DNA of 64,000 nt from Hyphococcus aureus (lineage in GTDB: Bacteria > Pseudomonadota > Alphaproteobacteria > Caulobacterales > Parvularculaceae). Below the pieces are notes generated by a model that saw only the letters and a program-made list of their open reading frames with translations, was not told where the DNA came from and made no database searches. The stretch is taken from assembly GCF_042643165.1 (NCBI RefSeq), contig NZ_JBHRSH010000001.1, forward strand, positions 496,001-560,000. Direction: 5' to 3'. Positions 42,472 through 50,477 of this stretch are shown piece by piece. Numbering within the stretch: the stretch's first letter is position 1; every line of letters begins with the position of its first letter. Position numbers and translations under genes: made by a program.

Positions 42472-44121
42472 ATGATCGATCGAGATAAAGCGACCGAATC
42501 CCCGGCCGCCGCCAATTTCGCCGCTCTATCCCCGATCAGCTTTCTGACGCGTACGGCGGCTGTCTACGCCGATCTGCCAGCCGTGATTTACGGCGCCGAG
42601 CAGCGAACATGGGCTGAGACCGCCGCCCGATGCCATCGCCTGGCGAGCGCGTTGCGCGGCGCCGGCTTGAACCGCAAGGAAACAGTGTCAATCATCGCCG
42701 ACAATATCCCTGCGTCGATTGAAGCATGTTTCGGCATTCCGATGGCGGGCGGCGTCATTAACGCCATTAACACCCGCCTCGACGCCGAAGCCGTTGCTTT
42801 CATTCTCGATCACGCCGAAACGAAAATATTCCTTGTGGATAGGCGTTACAGCGACTTGGCCGACGAAGCGATCAAAAATGCCGGGCGGGAAATGTTGGTC
42901 ATTGACATTGAGGATCCGACATTTGACGAGTTGCCATCTTCCGCCACTCAGACCTATGAGGACTTCCTGAAATCAGGCTCCGGTGACACGATCTCACCGT
43001 CGGAACTGGATGAAGGCGATCCGATTGCGCTCAACTATACTTCGGGCACGACCGGCGATCCAAAGGGCGTCGTTTTGCATCATCGCGGCGCATACTTGAA
43101 TGCGATAGGCAACGCGCTGTCCTGGCAGATGCCTCATTTTCCGGTTTACCTGTGGTCATTGCCCCTTTTTCACTGCAATGGCTGGTGTTTCCCCTGGACG
43201 ATCGCACTGCAGGGCGGCGTCAATGTGTGCGTGCGCGGCGTGGAAGCGGAGATGCTTCTTTGCTTGATCAATGAGCATCAGGTTACGCATTTGTGCGGCG
43301 CTCCTATCGTCGTCAGAATGCTTGTCGATGCCGCAGCTGCAACCGAGAAATCAAGCGAGAAGCTTCGCGTCGCGGTGATGACGGCCGGTGCGGCACCGCC
43401 TGCCGCCTTGCTTCAAGTGGCGCAGGAAACCGGATTCGACATCACCCACACCTACGGGCTTACGGAGGTTTATGGCCCCTGCGCCGTTAATGCCTGGCGG
43501 CCGGAATGGAACGCCTTGTCGGTCGAACGGCAAGCGGAACTAAAGGCCCGTCAGGGAGTCGGCTATCCGATGGTCGAAGAAATGGTTGTGATGAATCCTG
43601 AAACCATGCAGCCGGCGCCGCAGGACGGCGAAACGCTCGGCGAAGTGATGTTCCGCGGAAACCTGGTCATGTCGGAATACTTCAAAAATCCTGAAGCCAC
43701 CGATAAGGCGCTGGCCGGCGGATATTTTCACAGCGGCGACCTCGCGGTCTGCCATCCCGACGGCTATCTCGAAATCCGAGACCGGTCCAAAGATATTATT
43801 ATTTCCGGCGGCGAGAATATCTCGAGCATCGAGGTCGAAGGCGTGCTGTATAAACATCCTGCCGTTTCGGGGGCCGCCGTTGTTGCCGCGCCGCATGAAA
43901 AATGGGGCGAGACGCCACATGCTTTTATCGAAACGGTCCCGGGCAAAGACGCTAACGCTGAAGAAATCATCGCGTTCTGTCGTGAGCGCCTCGCCCATTT
44001 CAAATGCCCAACTCGCGTGAGTATTCAAGTGTTACCGAAAACGGCGACAGGGAAAATACAGAAGTTTGAATTGCGCGCCCTCGCGAAAGCGGACTTTGCT
44101 GAAAATCCGGGCCGTTCCTAA
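42472..44121 (+). CDS. AlkK-like medium-chain acyl-CoA synthetase
   Basis: A 549-residue ANL ligase of the AlkK branch: NYTSGTTGDPKGVVLHHRGA, the diagnostic LPLFHCNGWCFPW, TYGLTEVYGP, YFHSGDLAVCHPDGYLEI and the terminal KTATGKIQKFELR lysine motif. ATG at 42472 follows AGGAAA; a TTG at 42442 is less likely. It is on the plus strand between the two halves of module B and its stop overlaps the opposing ferredoxin stop by 4 bases. It probably activates a short or medium-chain alkanoic acid, perhaps one freed from the ring substituent. Confidence 0.9.
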   Translation: MIDRDKATESPAAANFAALSPISFLTRTAAVYADLPAVIYGAEQRTWAETAARCHRLASALRGAGLNRKETVSIIADNIPASIEACFGIPMAGGVINAINTRLDAEAVAFILDHAETKIFLVDRRYSDLADEAIKNAGREMLVIDIEDPTFDELPSSATQTYEDFLKSGSGDTISPSELDEGDPIALNYTSGTTGDPKGVVLHHRGAYLNAIGNALSWQMPHFPVYLWSLPLFHCNGWCFPWTIALQGGVNVCVRGVEAEMLLCLINEHQVTHLCGAPIVVRMLVDAAAATEKSSEKLRVAVMTAGAAPPAALLQVAQETGFDITHTYGLTEVYGPCAVNAWRPEWNALSVERQAELKARQGVGYPMVEEMVVMNPETMQPAPQDGETLGEVMFRGNLVMSEYFKNPEATDKALAGGYFHSGDLAVCHPDGYLEIRDRSKDIIISGGENISSIEVEGVLYKHPAVSGAAVVAAPHEKWGETPHAFIETVPGKDANAEEIIAFCRERLAHFKCPTRVSIQVLPKTATGKIQKFELRALAKADFAENPGRS

Positions 44122-44468
44122 AGCCGCTCACGATAATATTTTCTCATCCGTCCGACGACCGCGATTTCCAGATCTTCCTCGGCAAACGTTTTGCACGCCA
44201 AGGCAAACCCGGCCTTGACTTCGTCGGGCGAGATAACGTCGCGATTCATCTTGCCGACGCGATAACGGCCGAACAGAATTCTAATCTTGCAAACGCCGCA
44301 ACCGCCGCCATGACATCCTGATGGGATCTTCTTTAGTCCCTGACGCCCCATTGCAGCGAGAACGCTTTCATCTGCTTTGCTAGCCGAAACACATCCTGCC
44401 TCCGGAATTGATATGCGAAAAGCCGCCACGCTTATCACTAGTCTGACCGCAGGCGCGGGCCGGCGCAC
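44118..44468 (-). CDS. XylT-like plant-type [2Fe-2S] ferredoxin, module B
   Basis: A ferredoxin of up to 116 residues with the cluster motif SGCHGGGCGVCKIRILFG and a distant cysteine in FALACKTF, matching XylT and the module A copy. It would reactivate catechol 2,3-dioxygenase B. The start is uncertain: GTG at 44468 has AAGGGCAGG upstream; a GTG 13 codons later (reading VAAFRISIPEAG) is also plausible. In module A the order is dioxygenase, XylT, Rieske ferredoxin; here XylT and the Rieske ferredoxin are swapped. Confidence 0.82.
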   Translation of the reverse strand: MRRPAPAVRLVISVAAFRISIPEAGCVSASKADESVLAAMGRQGLKKIPSGCHGGGCGVCKIRILFGRYRVGKMNRDVISPDEVKAGFALACKTFAEEDLEIAVVGRMRKYYRERL

Positions 44469-44519
44469 CGTTCGCGCCTGCCCTTCTGCACCGCCTCGAT
44501 TAGACGCTTCCGTAATGTG

Positions 44520-44882
44520 CTACTGACTTGCTGCAAAATTATCTTCGTCTGGTTGCGTTATTCTGCCGGAAGACACATCGACAAACACATCGCCATCTTC
44601 AACTTTAACATCGTATATTTTTACGGGCTTTGTGGCGGGAAGCTTGTCCGGCCATCCGGTCTTCAGGTCAAACGCCGATCCATGCAGAACGCATTCAAGT
44701 TGGCAGTTTTCGAGAAACCCTTCCGACAAACTCCAATTGCCGTGCGAACACTTGTCGGCGATCGCAAAAAACTCTCCATCGGAGTGACAGACCACAATCG
44801 CTTCTTCCGCGCCGTCGGGCGCGAACCGACTGACTTCGCCTTCGGAAATATCCGCACTACTACAAACTCTTACAAACACCAT
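44520..44882 (-). CDS. Rieske-type [2Fe-2S] ferredoxin, module B
   Basis: A 120-residue Rieske ferredoxin with KCSHGNWSLSEGF and CVLHGSAFDLKTG holding the C-x-H and C-x-x-H ligands. It is the BphA3-like electron donor to oxygenase B, fed by the reductase at 27871-29115. ATG at 44882 is preceded by GGTGGGA; an ATG at 44894 is the alternative. It lies 87 bases after the catechol dioxygenase gene. Confidence 0.9.
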   Translation of the reverse strand: MVFVRVCSSADISEGEVSRFAPDGAEEAIVVCHSDGEFFAIADKCSHGNWSLSEGFLENCQLECVLHGSAFDLKTGWPDKLPATKPVKIYDVKVEDGDVFVDVSSGRITQPDEDNFAASQ

Positions 44883-44969
44883 AAATCCCACCATCTCTTG
44901 GAAGCATGTATGTCGTGTAGATGCCGCCGACGCGCTTCAGCCAAACGCCTGACGAAGCGCAATGCTGCT

Positions 44970-45887
44970 TTATGTATAAACACCGACAAAACTTTCAATG
45001 ACTTCCTGCTCGTAGTAAAAAAGTCCTTTGCCGAATTTATCCGTCGTCCAAACGCGCGTAGGATTGTCCGGATAAAAATGATACCCGCCCGAAAACGTTT
45101 CGTTGCGGTTGCCCGAAGGGTCAAAAAAATAAATCGTTTGCCCCCTCGTAATACCGTGCCGAGTCGGACCGATATCGATCTTGATATTGCGCCGCGCCAT
45201 CAAGTCGGCCGCGTGCCCGATATCAGCCCAGGACTCCAACAGAAACGACGCGTGGTGGAGCTTGCTCTTCACCGGCGCCTTCAAAAAAGCAATGTCATGA
45301 GCTTTATTGGAGCAGGAAAGAAATATGGCTATATTCTCGTCATTCGGATCGACAACGCGTTCGGCAACGCTAAAGCCGAGACATTCGACCAAAATTTCAG
45401 CGGCGGCGTCGATTTCGTCGCCAAGCAACGCACAATGATCAAATCTTACAATGCGCATGCCCTTGGGCTCTTCCCTCCACAGTTCCGGATTTTCAGTCAT
45501 TGGCCCGTTATCGGAGAGCGCCATGGCGTCATAAAAATCAAGCTTGTGCCCGGTCGGCATATGCACGCGCAACCGCTCGCCGACGCCGGGTTGCTCCTCC
45601 GGCTCGATCTTCTCATGCTTGACGCCTCGTTCATCGAGTTTACGGCTGAACTCCTCAACAGCGTCCTGTGACGCCATCTTAAACGCCACCACGTCGAGCC
45701 CTACGTTGTCAGCCTCGCGAAGCACTACGCTGTGGCGATCGAATTCATCAAAAGCCTTCAGAAAAACCCGCCCGTCATCGCGGGACACGAGATCGAGCCC
45801 CATATGATCACGGTAGTGAATAATCGCTTCTTCAATATCGAGCACGCGGAGCTGTATAAAACCGGGCCTCAAGACTGGTGAAATCAT
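44970..45887 (-). CDS. Catechol 2,3-dioxygenase (extradiol, type I), module B
   Basis: A 305-residue extradiol dioxygenase paralogous to the module A enzyme. Iron ligands: His151 (FDHCALLG), His212 (LHHASFL), Glu263 (GNRNETFSG); signature GPTRHGITRGQTIYFFDPSG is intact. ATG at 45887 follows GGAGGGTATGAA. Its product enters the meta pathway encoded at 30535-36632. It follows TonB receptor 3 on the same strand with a hairpin between them. Confidence 0.95.
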   Translation of the reverse strand: MISPVLRPGFIQLRVLDIEEAIIHYRDHMGLDLVSRDDGRVFLKAFDEFDRHSVVLREADNVGLDVVAFKMASQDAVEEFSRKLDERGVKHEKIEPEEQPGVGERLRVHMPTGHKLDFYDAMALSDNGPMTENPELWREEPKGMRIVRFDHCALLGDEIDAAAEILVECLGFSVAERVVDPNDENIAIFLSCSNKAHDIAFLKAPVKSKLHHASFLLESWADIGHAADLMARRNIKIDIGPTRHGITRGQTIYFFDPSGNRNETFSGGYHFYPDNPTRVWTTDKFGKGLFYYEQEVIESFVGVYT

Positions 45888-45963
45888 TTCATACCCTCCG
45901 TGTTCGACACGCGTTCTCCAACGTCGGCTCACTCACTCGAAGAACTCCTGCGCCATGATGAAT

Positions 45964-45993
45964 GAGGCGGCCCACATTCAGATGCGCCGCCTC
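45964..45993 (-). terminator. Hairpin after TonB receptor 3, possible terminator
   Basis: GAGGCGGC and GCCGCCTC form an 8-bp stem with a 14-base loop just past the receptor stop codon. The following bases on the minus strand (ATTCATC) are not a proper T-run, so it may only partly stop transcription before the catechol dioxygenase gene. Confidence 0.45.
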
Positions 45994-46003
45994 TAAAACT
46001 GGC

Positions 46004-48352
46004 CTAGTAGTTGTACTGCAACGTCAAACCATAGGTGCGCGGCGGCGCATAGGTGCCAAATGCGATCCGGTTACCTCGCTGCGTGAAGACGTGAGTGCGG
46101 TAGACTTCATCGGTGAAGTTTCTGACCCAGGCCTGAACCATCCACTTGTCATTATCCGAGTTCCAAGCGAGCCACGCGTCGCCAACCGTGTGCTCGGGAA
46201 TGACGTCAAGCGGGTTGTTGTCCACATTCGTGTACGATAAGCTCTGATATTTCACGTTGACATTCGCCGTCAGGCTGCCGTGGCCGGAGCCAAGCTCGTG
46301 AATATACTGAACATGACCGCCACCGGAATGTTTTGGCGCCTGTCGCAAGAGGTTGCCAGTAAAGTCGCCGCCCCCGGAAATGTCCGGCGTGCCGAAGAAA
46401 TTCTCGAACGTCGCGTCAAGATAGGAATAGAATCCGCCAACCTCAATATTATCGGTCAGCAGCGCAGTGAACTCCCCCTCGAAACCCATAATTTCGGCGT
46501 CAGCGGCGTTTTCGGTGATAAACTCACCCGCGCCTGACGTCGGCGGCTGGAAGAAGCGTGTAACCTGAAGGTCCTTGTAATCAACGTAAAAGCCGGAAAG
46601 ATTGACGCGAAGCCGACTGTCGAGGAAGTCCCCCTTCATCCCGATTTCGTAGTTCGTCGCCTCTTCCGGCATAAACGGCGTTGTCGCGCCAGCAGCAGTC
46701 GTCGCCGCTCCGGTAAAGCCGCCACTCTTGAAGCCGGTCGAGACCGTGCCATAGATCAGCACATCGTCGACAATCTCGTAATCAATCGCTGCTTTCCATG
46801 AAAAATTATCCCAGTCATCATCACCCATTGATGGTGGAAATGCGGAAAGCACAAGCTGTAAGCTCGGCGATGCCGGAATTTCGTTGAAAGCGACAATCTC
46901 TTTTTCTTCGTAAGAGAAGCGTCCGCCCGCTGTCAGGCTCAGTCGATCCGTCAGGTCATATGTCGCTTGCGCAAACGCAGCAACAGCACGCCCTTGAAAT
47001 AACATCGTCGCCGCCGCATAGTTCGGATCAAGCGACGCATCCGCAAGCGCTGTAAAAAAAATACCTTCTGTTCTGTCGATTTCCTCTATGCTTCCGAACG
47101 CGCCGACCACCCATTCTAGCGGGCCTCCCGAGTTAGAAGAAAGACGAATCTCTCCTGTGAATTGCTGTGAATCCTCCCAGACAATATCGCTGTTGTCGAA
47201 GGTGAATCCGATGCCCGGATCGCCCAACAGCAAATCGTTCGGATTGCCATTAGATCCAGTTAAATCAACCACCGGCGACGGCGGCAAACCCGTGTCGTCG
47301 TGGGAGAAATAATATTCGGACTCCCGATACGCGCCCATTGCGGTCAGCGTCGCAAATGAGAAATCCTTATTGATTTCAACCATTGCGCCGAAAACATTGC
47401 GTTCGCCGCCATTATCCTCTTCGCCGAGATAGGTGCGCACCGAGTCTGCACCACCAAGCGCAATGTCGACGGCAATGGGATCCGACGCGCAACCGCAATC
47501 GTGAAGCGGGCCGGCTGAGCCGACCGGTTGCCGATTAATATTGCCAAGTTCTTCGTCGGCGCCGTCAATGGACACGAGAACGCTCAAATCATCGGCGGCT
47601 TCCCACAGCGCCTGCGCGCGCCAGGCAAAAAGATTGTTACCACCAATTTCATCGCCCTGGCCCGGGCCAATCCAGCGGTCATAACCTTCAAATGCACGGC
47701 GGCTGAACGACAGTTTTGTGAACAAATTGTCAGTCAACGGCACATTGACCATGGCCGCAGTATCGAACTGGTCATACTTTCCGACCGTTTGACGCACTCG
47801 CACGCGGAACTCATCATCGGGCTTTCGGGTAATATAGTTGATGACGCCGCCGATCGAGTTCTTGCCGAACAGCGTGCCTTGCGGCCCGCGCAATACCTCA
47901 ACGCGCTCGAGATCGAATATATCGACGTTTGAAGCGGACCGAGCGGCAATATAGACGCCGTCAACCATAACCAACGTTGAATCGGAAGCCCCAGCGCCAT
48001 CCTCTTTCGTTCCAACGCCGCGAATGGAGATTTCCGGCTGACCTGGCTGGAAAGTATTGAAAGCAAGACCTGGCGTCACTTGGGCAAGGTCTGTCAGCGT
48101 GGTCAGTTGCCCCTGCTCCAGCGTTTCACCGGAAAATGCAGAAATGGAGATCGGAACAGACTGGGCCGTTTCTTCCCGCTTTTGCGCGGTGACGACTATG
48201 GTGTCGAGAGACCGGCGTTCGCCCGCCGCTTCAGGCGCCGCGTCATCAGTCTCCTGCGCGAACGCGGTCACCGGAGCGAGAATCGCCTGAGAGCTTGCCC
48301 CTATCAGCAGCACACGAATCGCATTGAAAAATCTAGTTTTTTCCGAACTCAT
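46004..48352 (-). CDS. TonB-dependent outer-membrane receptor 3
   Basis: A 782-residue receptor of another subfamily than receptors 1 and 2. Signal peptide ends A-F-A; then SLDTIVVTAQKREET (TonB-box region), ISIRGVGTKEDGAG, VMVDGVYIAARSASN, VEVLRGPQGTLFGKNSIGG, and a barrel ending GLTLQYNY. It lacks the EF-hand-like loop of the other two. ATG at 48352 has GGGAGG 6 bases upstream; the ATG at 48358 overlaps that site. Its promoter carries the operator shared with alpha-B, so uptake and catabolism in module B seem co-regulated. Confidence 0.95.
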   Translation of the reverse strand: MSSEKTRFFNAIRVLLIGASSQAILAPVTAFAQETDDAAPEAAGERRSLDTIVVTAQKREETAQSVPISISAFSGETLEQGQLTTLTDLAQVTPGLAFNTFQPGQPEISIRGVGTKEDGAGASDSTLVMVDGVYIAARSASNVDIFDLERVEVLRGPQGTLFGKNSIGGVINYITRKPDDEFRVRVRQTVGKYDQFDTAAMVNVPLTDNLFTKLSFSRRAFEGYDRWIGPGQGDEIGGNNLFAWRAQALWEAADDLSVLVSIDGADEELGNINRQPVGSAGPLHDCGCASDPIAVDIALGGADSVRTYLGEEDNGGERNVFGAMVEINKDFSFATLTAMGAYRESEYYFSHDDTGLPPSPVVDLTGSNGNPNDLLLGDPGIGFTFDNSDIVWEDSQQFTGEIRLSSNSGGPLEWVVGAFGSIEEIDRTEGIFFTALADASLDPNYAAATMLFQGRAVAAFAQATYDLTDRLSLTAGGRFSYEEKEIVAFNEIPASPSLQLVLSAFPPSMGDDDWDNFSWKAAIDYEIVDDVLIYGTVSTGFKSGGFTGAATTAAGATTPFMPEEATNYEIGMKGDFLDSRLRVNLSGFYVDYKDLQVTRFFQPPTSGAGEFITENAADAEIMGFEGEFTALLTDNIEVGGFYSYLDATFENFFGTPDISGGGDFTGNLLRQAPKHSGGGHVQYIHELGSGHGSLTANVNVKYQSLSYTNVDNNPLDVIPEHTVGDAWLAWNSDNDKWMVQAWVRNFTDEVYRTHVFTQRGNRIAFGTYAPPRTYGLTLQYNY

Positions 48353-48404
48353 TTTCATCCTCCCGGCTCGCGGTTTTCCGCTGAGCAAATAAACCTGCCC
48401 CGAT

Positions 48405-48424
48405 TCAAGCAAGCACTTGATCAG
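48405..48424. promoter_or_regulatory. Secondary half-conserved operator copy upstream of TonB receptor 3
   Basis: CAAGCACTTGATCAG repeats most of the right half of the main operator (CAAGCGCTTGATTAA), centred 23 bases closer to the gene. It could be a weaker second repressor site. Confidence 0.35.
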
Positions 48425-48427
48425 GAA

Positions 48428-48447
48428 TTTACCAAGCGCTTGATTAA
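48428..48447. promoter_or_regulatory. 20-bp palindromic operator upstream of TonB receptor 3 (TetR type)
   Basis: TTTACCAAGCGCTTGATTAA has 8 of 10 symmetric positions with a perfect CAAGCGCTTG core. It covers the -10 region of the predicted promoter and shares AGCGCTTGATTAA with the alpha-B operator. A TetR gene lies about 0.8 kb away. Confidence 0.62.
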
Positions 48448-48469
48448 GGCGACTGTGACGTTCTGTCAA
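48441..48469 (-). promoter_or_regulatory. Sigma-70-like promoter of TonB receptor 3
   Basis: On the minus strand TTGACA (48469-48464) and TAATCA (48446-48441) are 17 bases apart. The -10 element lies inside the palindromic operator, a classical repression geometry. Confidence 0.55.
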
Positions 48470-48549
48470 CAACGATTCGCATGTCTAACGGCGCGAGGGC
48501 TCGCTGTTCTGCGCAAACAGGAAAACGGGTCGCGAATAGCCGGAAGCCT

Positions 48550-48687
48550 TCGTCTGTATTGAAGACGGTCGGCGGACGAGCCAAGACCCGCTTAATCGGA
48601 CGCGTCAGAACGGACTTCGCCTTCGCGGCCGCCGCCTACAATCTGATCAGCATCCCGAAGCCGGTCGCGACAGAGGCGAACCCATGA
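48550..48687 (+). pseudogene. C-terminal remnant of an IS5-type transposase
   Basis: The reading VLKTVGGRAKTRLIGRVRTD followed by FAFAAAAYNLISIPKPVA matches the last 45 or so residues of IS5-like DDE transposases (typical end: R-V-x-x-x-F-x-x-A-A-A-Y-N-L-V-R-L-P-K). The rest of the transposase is absent. It is joined directly to an IS3-type remnant, showing nested or sequential insertion and loss. Confidence 0.65.
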
Positions 48688-49157
48688 GCCGGATCGAGCC
48701 GCTGCCGCTGGGCCGCAAGCGGCGCATCCTGACGGTAGTTGATATCTTTTCGCGGTTCTCGCCGGTGATCGATCCGCGGTTCAGCTATCGCGGCGAGAAA
48801 GTCGTCGGAACGCTGGAACGTATCCGCAAGGAGGGTGGCTTGCCGGAAACGATCCACGTCGATTAGGGCTCGGAGTTCATCTCTCGTGATCTCGACCTTT
48901 GGGCGTATCAGAACAAGGTGATGCTCGACTTCTCGCGGCCTGGAAAGCCGACCGACAACGCATTTATCGAGTCGCTTAACGGTCGACTCCGTGCAGAATG
49001 CCTGAATAAGCATTGGTTCCTTTCGCTCGATGACGCAAAGAATAAGCTGGAGGATTGGCGTAGATACTACAATGAGCTAAGACCGCATGGCGCGATCGGC
49101 ATCAAGCCGCCGATGGCGTTTGCCAATCACGATGGCGCAATTAGTCCGCCATTCTGA
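48684..49157 (+). pseudogene. 3' part of an IS3-family transposase (OrfB) with an internal stop
   Basis: The frame encodes the second half of an IS3-type integrase-core transposase: RRILTVVDIFSRFSPVID, GLPETIHVD, then SEFISRDLDLWAYQNKV, SRPGKPTDNAFIESLNGRLR and YNELRPHGAIGIKPPMAF. A TAG at 48864-48866 replaces the asparagine normally following the catalytic aspartate in V-D-N-G-S-E. The N-terminal half and OrfA are missing. Both stretches stay in one frame across the stop. Inactive remnant marking the border between catabolic genes and the right part. Confidence 0.85.
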
Positions 49158-49231
49158 CAAAGCCGAATAAATCTACCTTCCGGCGAGAGCAAGTTGGAGA
49201 ACGGATCATATGAACTGTAAAGGATTGCGAG

Positions 49232-49858
49232 ATGGCTCGGCCAAAGAAAATAGAAACTGCCAATGCGGTCTCGCGCAGAGAAACGCTGATCACGGCGTCA
49301 GCAAAATTGTTCAATAGGCTGGGCTTTCAGCGAACGACGGTTCGAGATATCGCCGACGAAATCGGTATTACCTCCGGCAGCATTTTTTATCATTTCGATA
49401 GCAAGGAACAGCTCCTTGAAGCGGTTATCGAACATGGAATGACCAGCGGCCTATCCATTGTCGAAGATCATTTATCGAATTTAATCGGGCCTCTTTCCCG
49501 TTTTCATGGGTTGGTCTTGTCGCACTTGATTGCACTCACCGGCCCCCCAGGTGATGCGCATGAAGTATCCTTTCGTGAATGGGCTTCCTTACCAAAAGAA
49601 GCGCGCAAACGATTGCGTGCGTTAAATGAGCAATATCGCATTATATGGGTACGCGAATTAACTAGTCTGAAGAAACACCGGCTTCTAAAAAGCGATCCAG
49701 AATATTGCCGACGCGGCATGATCGCTGCACTAAACTGGACGCCAGCTTGGCATAAGCAGTTTTCCAAACAACAATTAATGAAAGTGTCGGATCAATTTTG
49801 CGCGTTCGCCTTAAATATGAGCGCCACCGACTTCATCGAGCAGAGAAAGAATGAATAA
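49232..49858 (+). CDS. TetR/AcrR-family transcriptional regulator
   Basis: A 208-residue regulator with the N-terminal DNA-binding domain RRETLITASAKLFNRLGFQR, TTVRDIADEIGITSGSIFYH and FDSKEQLLEAVI; the C-terminal part is all-helical ligand-binding sequence. ATG follows AAAGGA at 9 bases. TetR proteins bind 15-20 bp palindromes like those found in front of TonB receptor 3 and alpha-B, so it is the leading candidate for control of module B. Codons are more AT-rich than the surrounding genes. No copy of the operator is seen before its own start. Confidence 0.9.
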   Translation: MARPKKIETANAVSRRETLITASAKLFNRLGFQRTTVRDIADEIGITSGSIFYHFDSKEQLLEAVIEHGMTSGLSIVEDHLSNLIGPLSRFHGLVLSHLIALTGPPGDAHEVSFREWASLPKEARKRLRALNEQYRIIWVRELTSLKKHRLLKSDPEYCRRGMIAALNWTPAWHKQFSKQQLMKVSDQFCAFALNMSATDFIEQRKNE

Positions 49859-50247
49859 GCGTCCTCTCTGCAACTGCCGACTCTGGATCACGCTGGTCGA
49901 TAGTCGACGCTCACAGCAGCTCTCGACCGCTTGCGGAAAGCTGAGCAATTCGAAGGTGAATTCAGCCAATATTTCTAAAGCTGATGGGTAGCACTAAAAC
50001 CCGCGTTTGTAGAGCCGACCTCCTGCAATAACGCCCGGAATTCGGGCTTTGGCGCCTGAAACAAAGTTCGATACGTGTTCACAAAGGGGAGCCAATTATT
50101 TTTCGCAATCAATTAGCCAACGCGCAAAAAAATGCGACCCCATTTTTACCTTCGAACTTTTTGGAGTGTGTCGTTTGAGCTAGTGTCAGCCAAGGGTGAG
50201 TTACGCAATGTGCCACATAATTGATTGATAAAACTGTGTATTTCAAA
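49859..50247. other. Intergenic region without recognisable gene
   Basis: About 390 AT-rich bases between tetR and the AbiE region. A short hairpin GCCCG-GAATT-CGGGC followed by TTTGG lies at 50033-50047 and might terminate tetR weakly. The stretch GCGACCCCATTTTTACC near 50147 resembles end regions of some IS21-type elements but nothing else of such an element is visible. Confidence 0.5.
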
Positions 50248-50460
50248 TTAGTTTGATGGCTTTATTGTCTGTAGGACAACACGAAACTCAGCCTTCGGAG
50301 CCTGACACAAAGCAACCCGGCCGAAATCATCGTCGATGCGATCGCCGAAAACCACCCCGAGAACCTGTTCGCCGCGATCGGCGATCCATGTGAGTTCATC
50401 CATAACGAGCACAATTTCGGGTTGGCGAGCATAGCCTGCCAGCACATCGCGCCGGCACTT
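50248..50460 (-). pseudogene. Truncated unknown ORF fragment abutting AbiEii
   Basis: The minus strand, in a frame different from AbiEii, reads CRRDVLAGYARQPEIVLVMD then ELTWIADRGEQVLGVVFGDR and continues to a stop at 50248. The pattern W-x-A-D-x-x-E-x-V-L-G-V-V-x-x-D-R-x-D-x-D-F looks like genuine protein sequence from plasmid or phage hypothetical proteins. No start codon or upstream part is present; the frame merges into the 3' end of the AbiEii gene, suggesting a deletion or insertion junction there. Confidence 0.4.
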
Positions 50461-50477
50461 GTCGAAGCTACCGAATA

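Noticed and set aside
44517..45671. 384-codon plus-strand open frame
   Set aside because: Antisense to the Rieske ferredoxin and catechol 2,3-dioxygenase of module B, both of which carry all ligand residues.
50130..50160. IS21-like terminal sequence
   Set aside because: Only a single GACCCCATTTTT word is seen; no inverted partner and no istA or istB fragment nearby.
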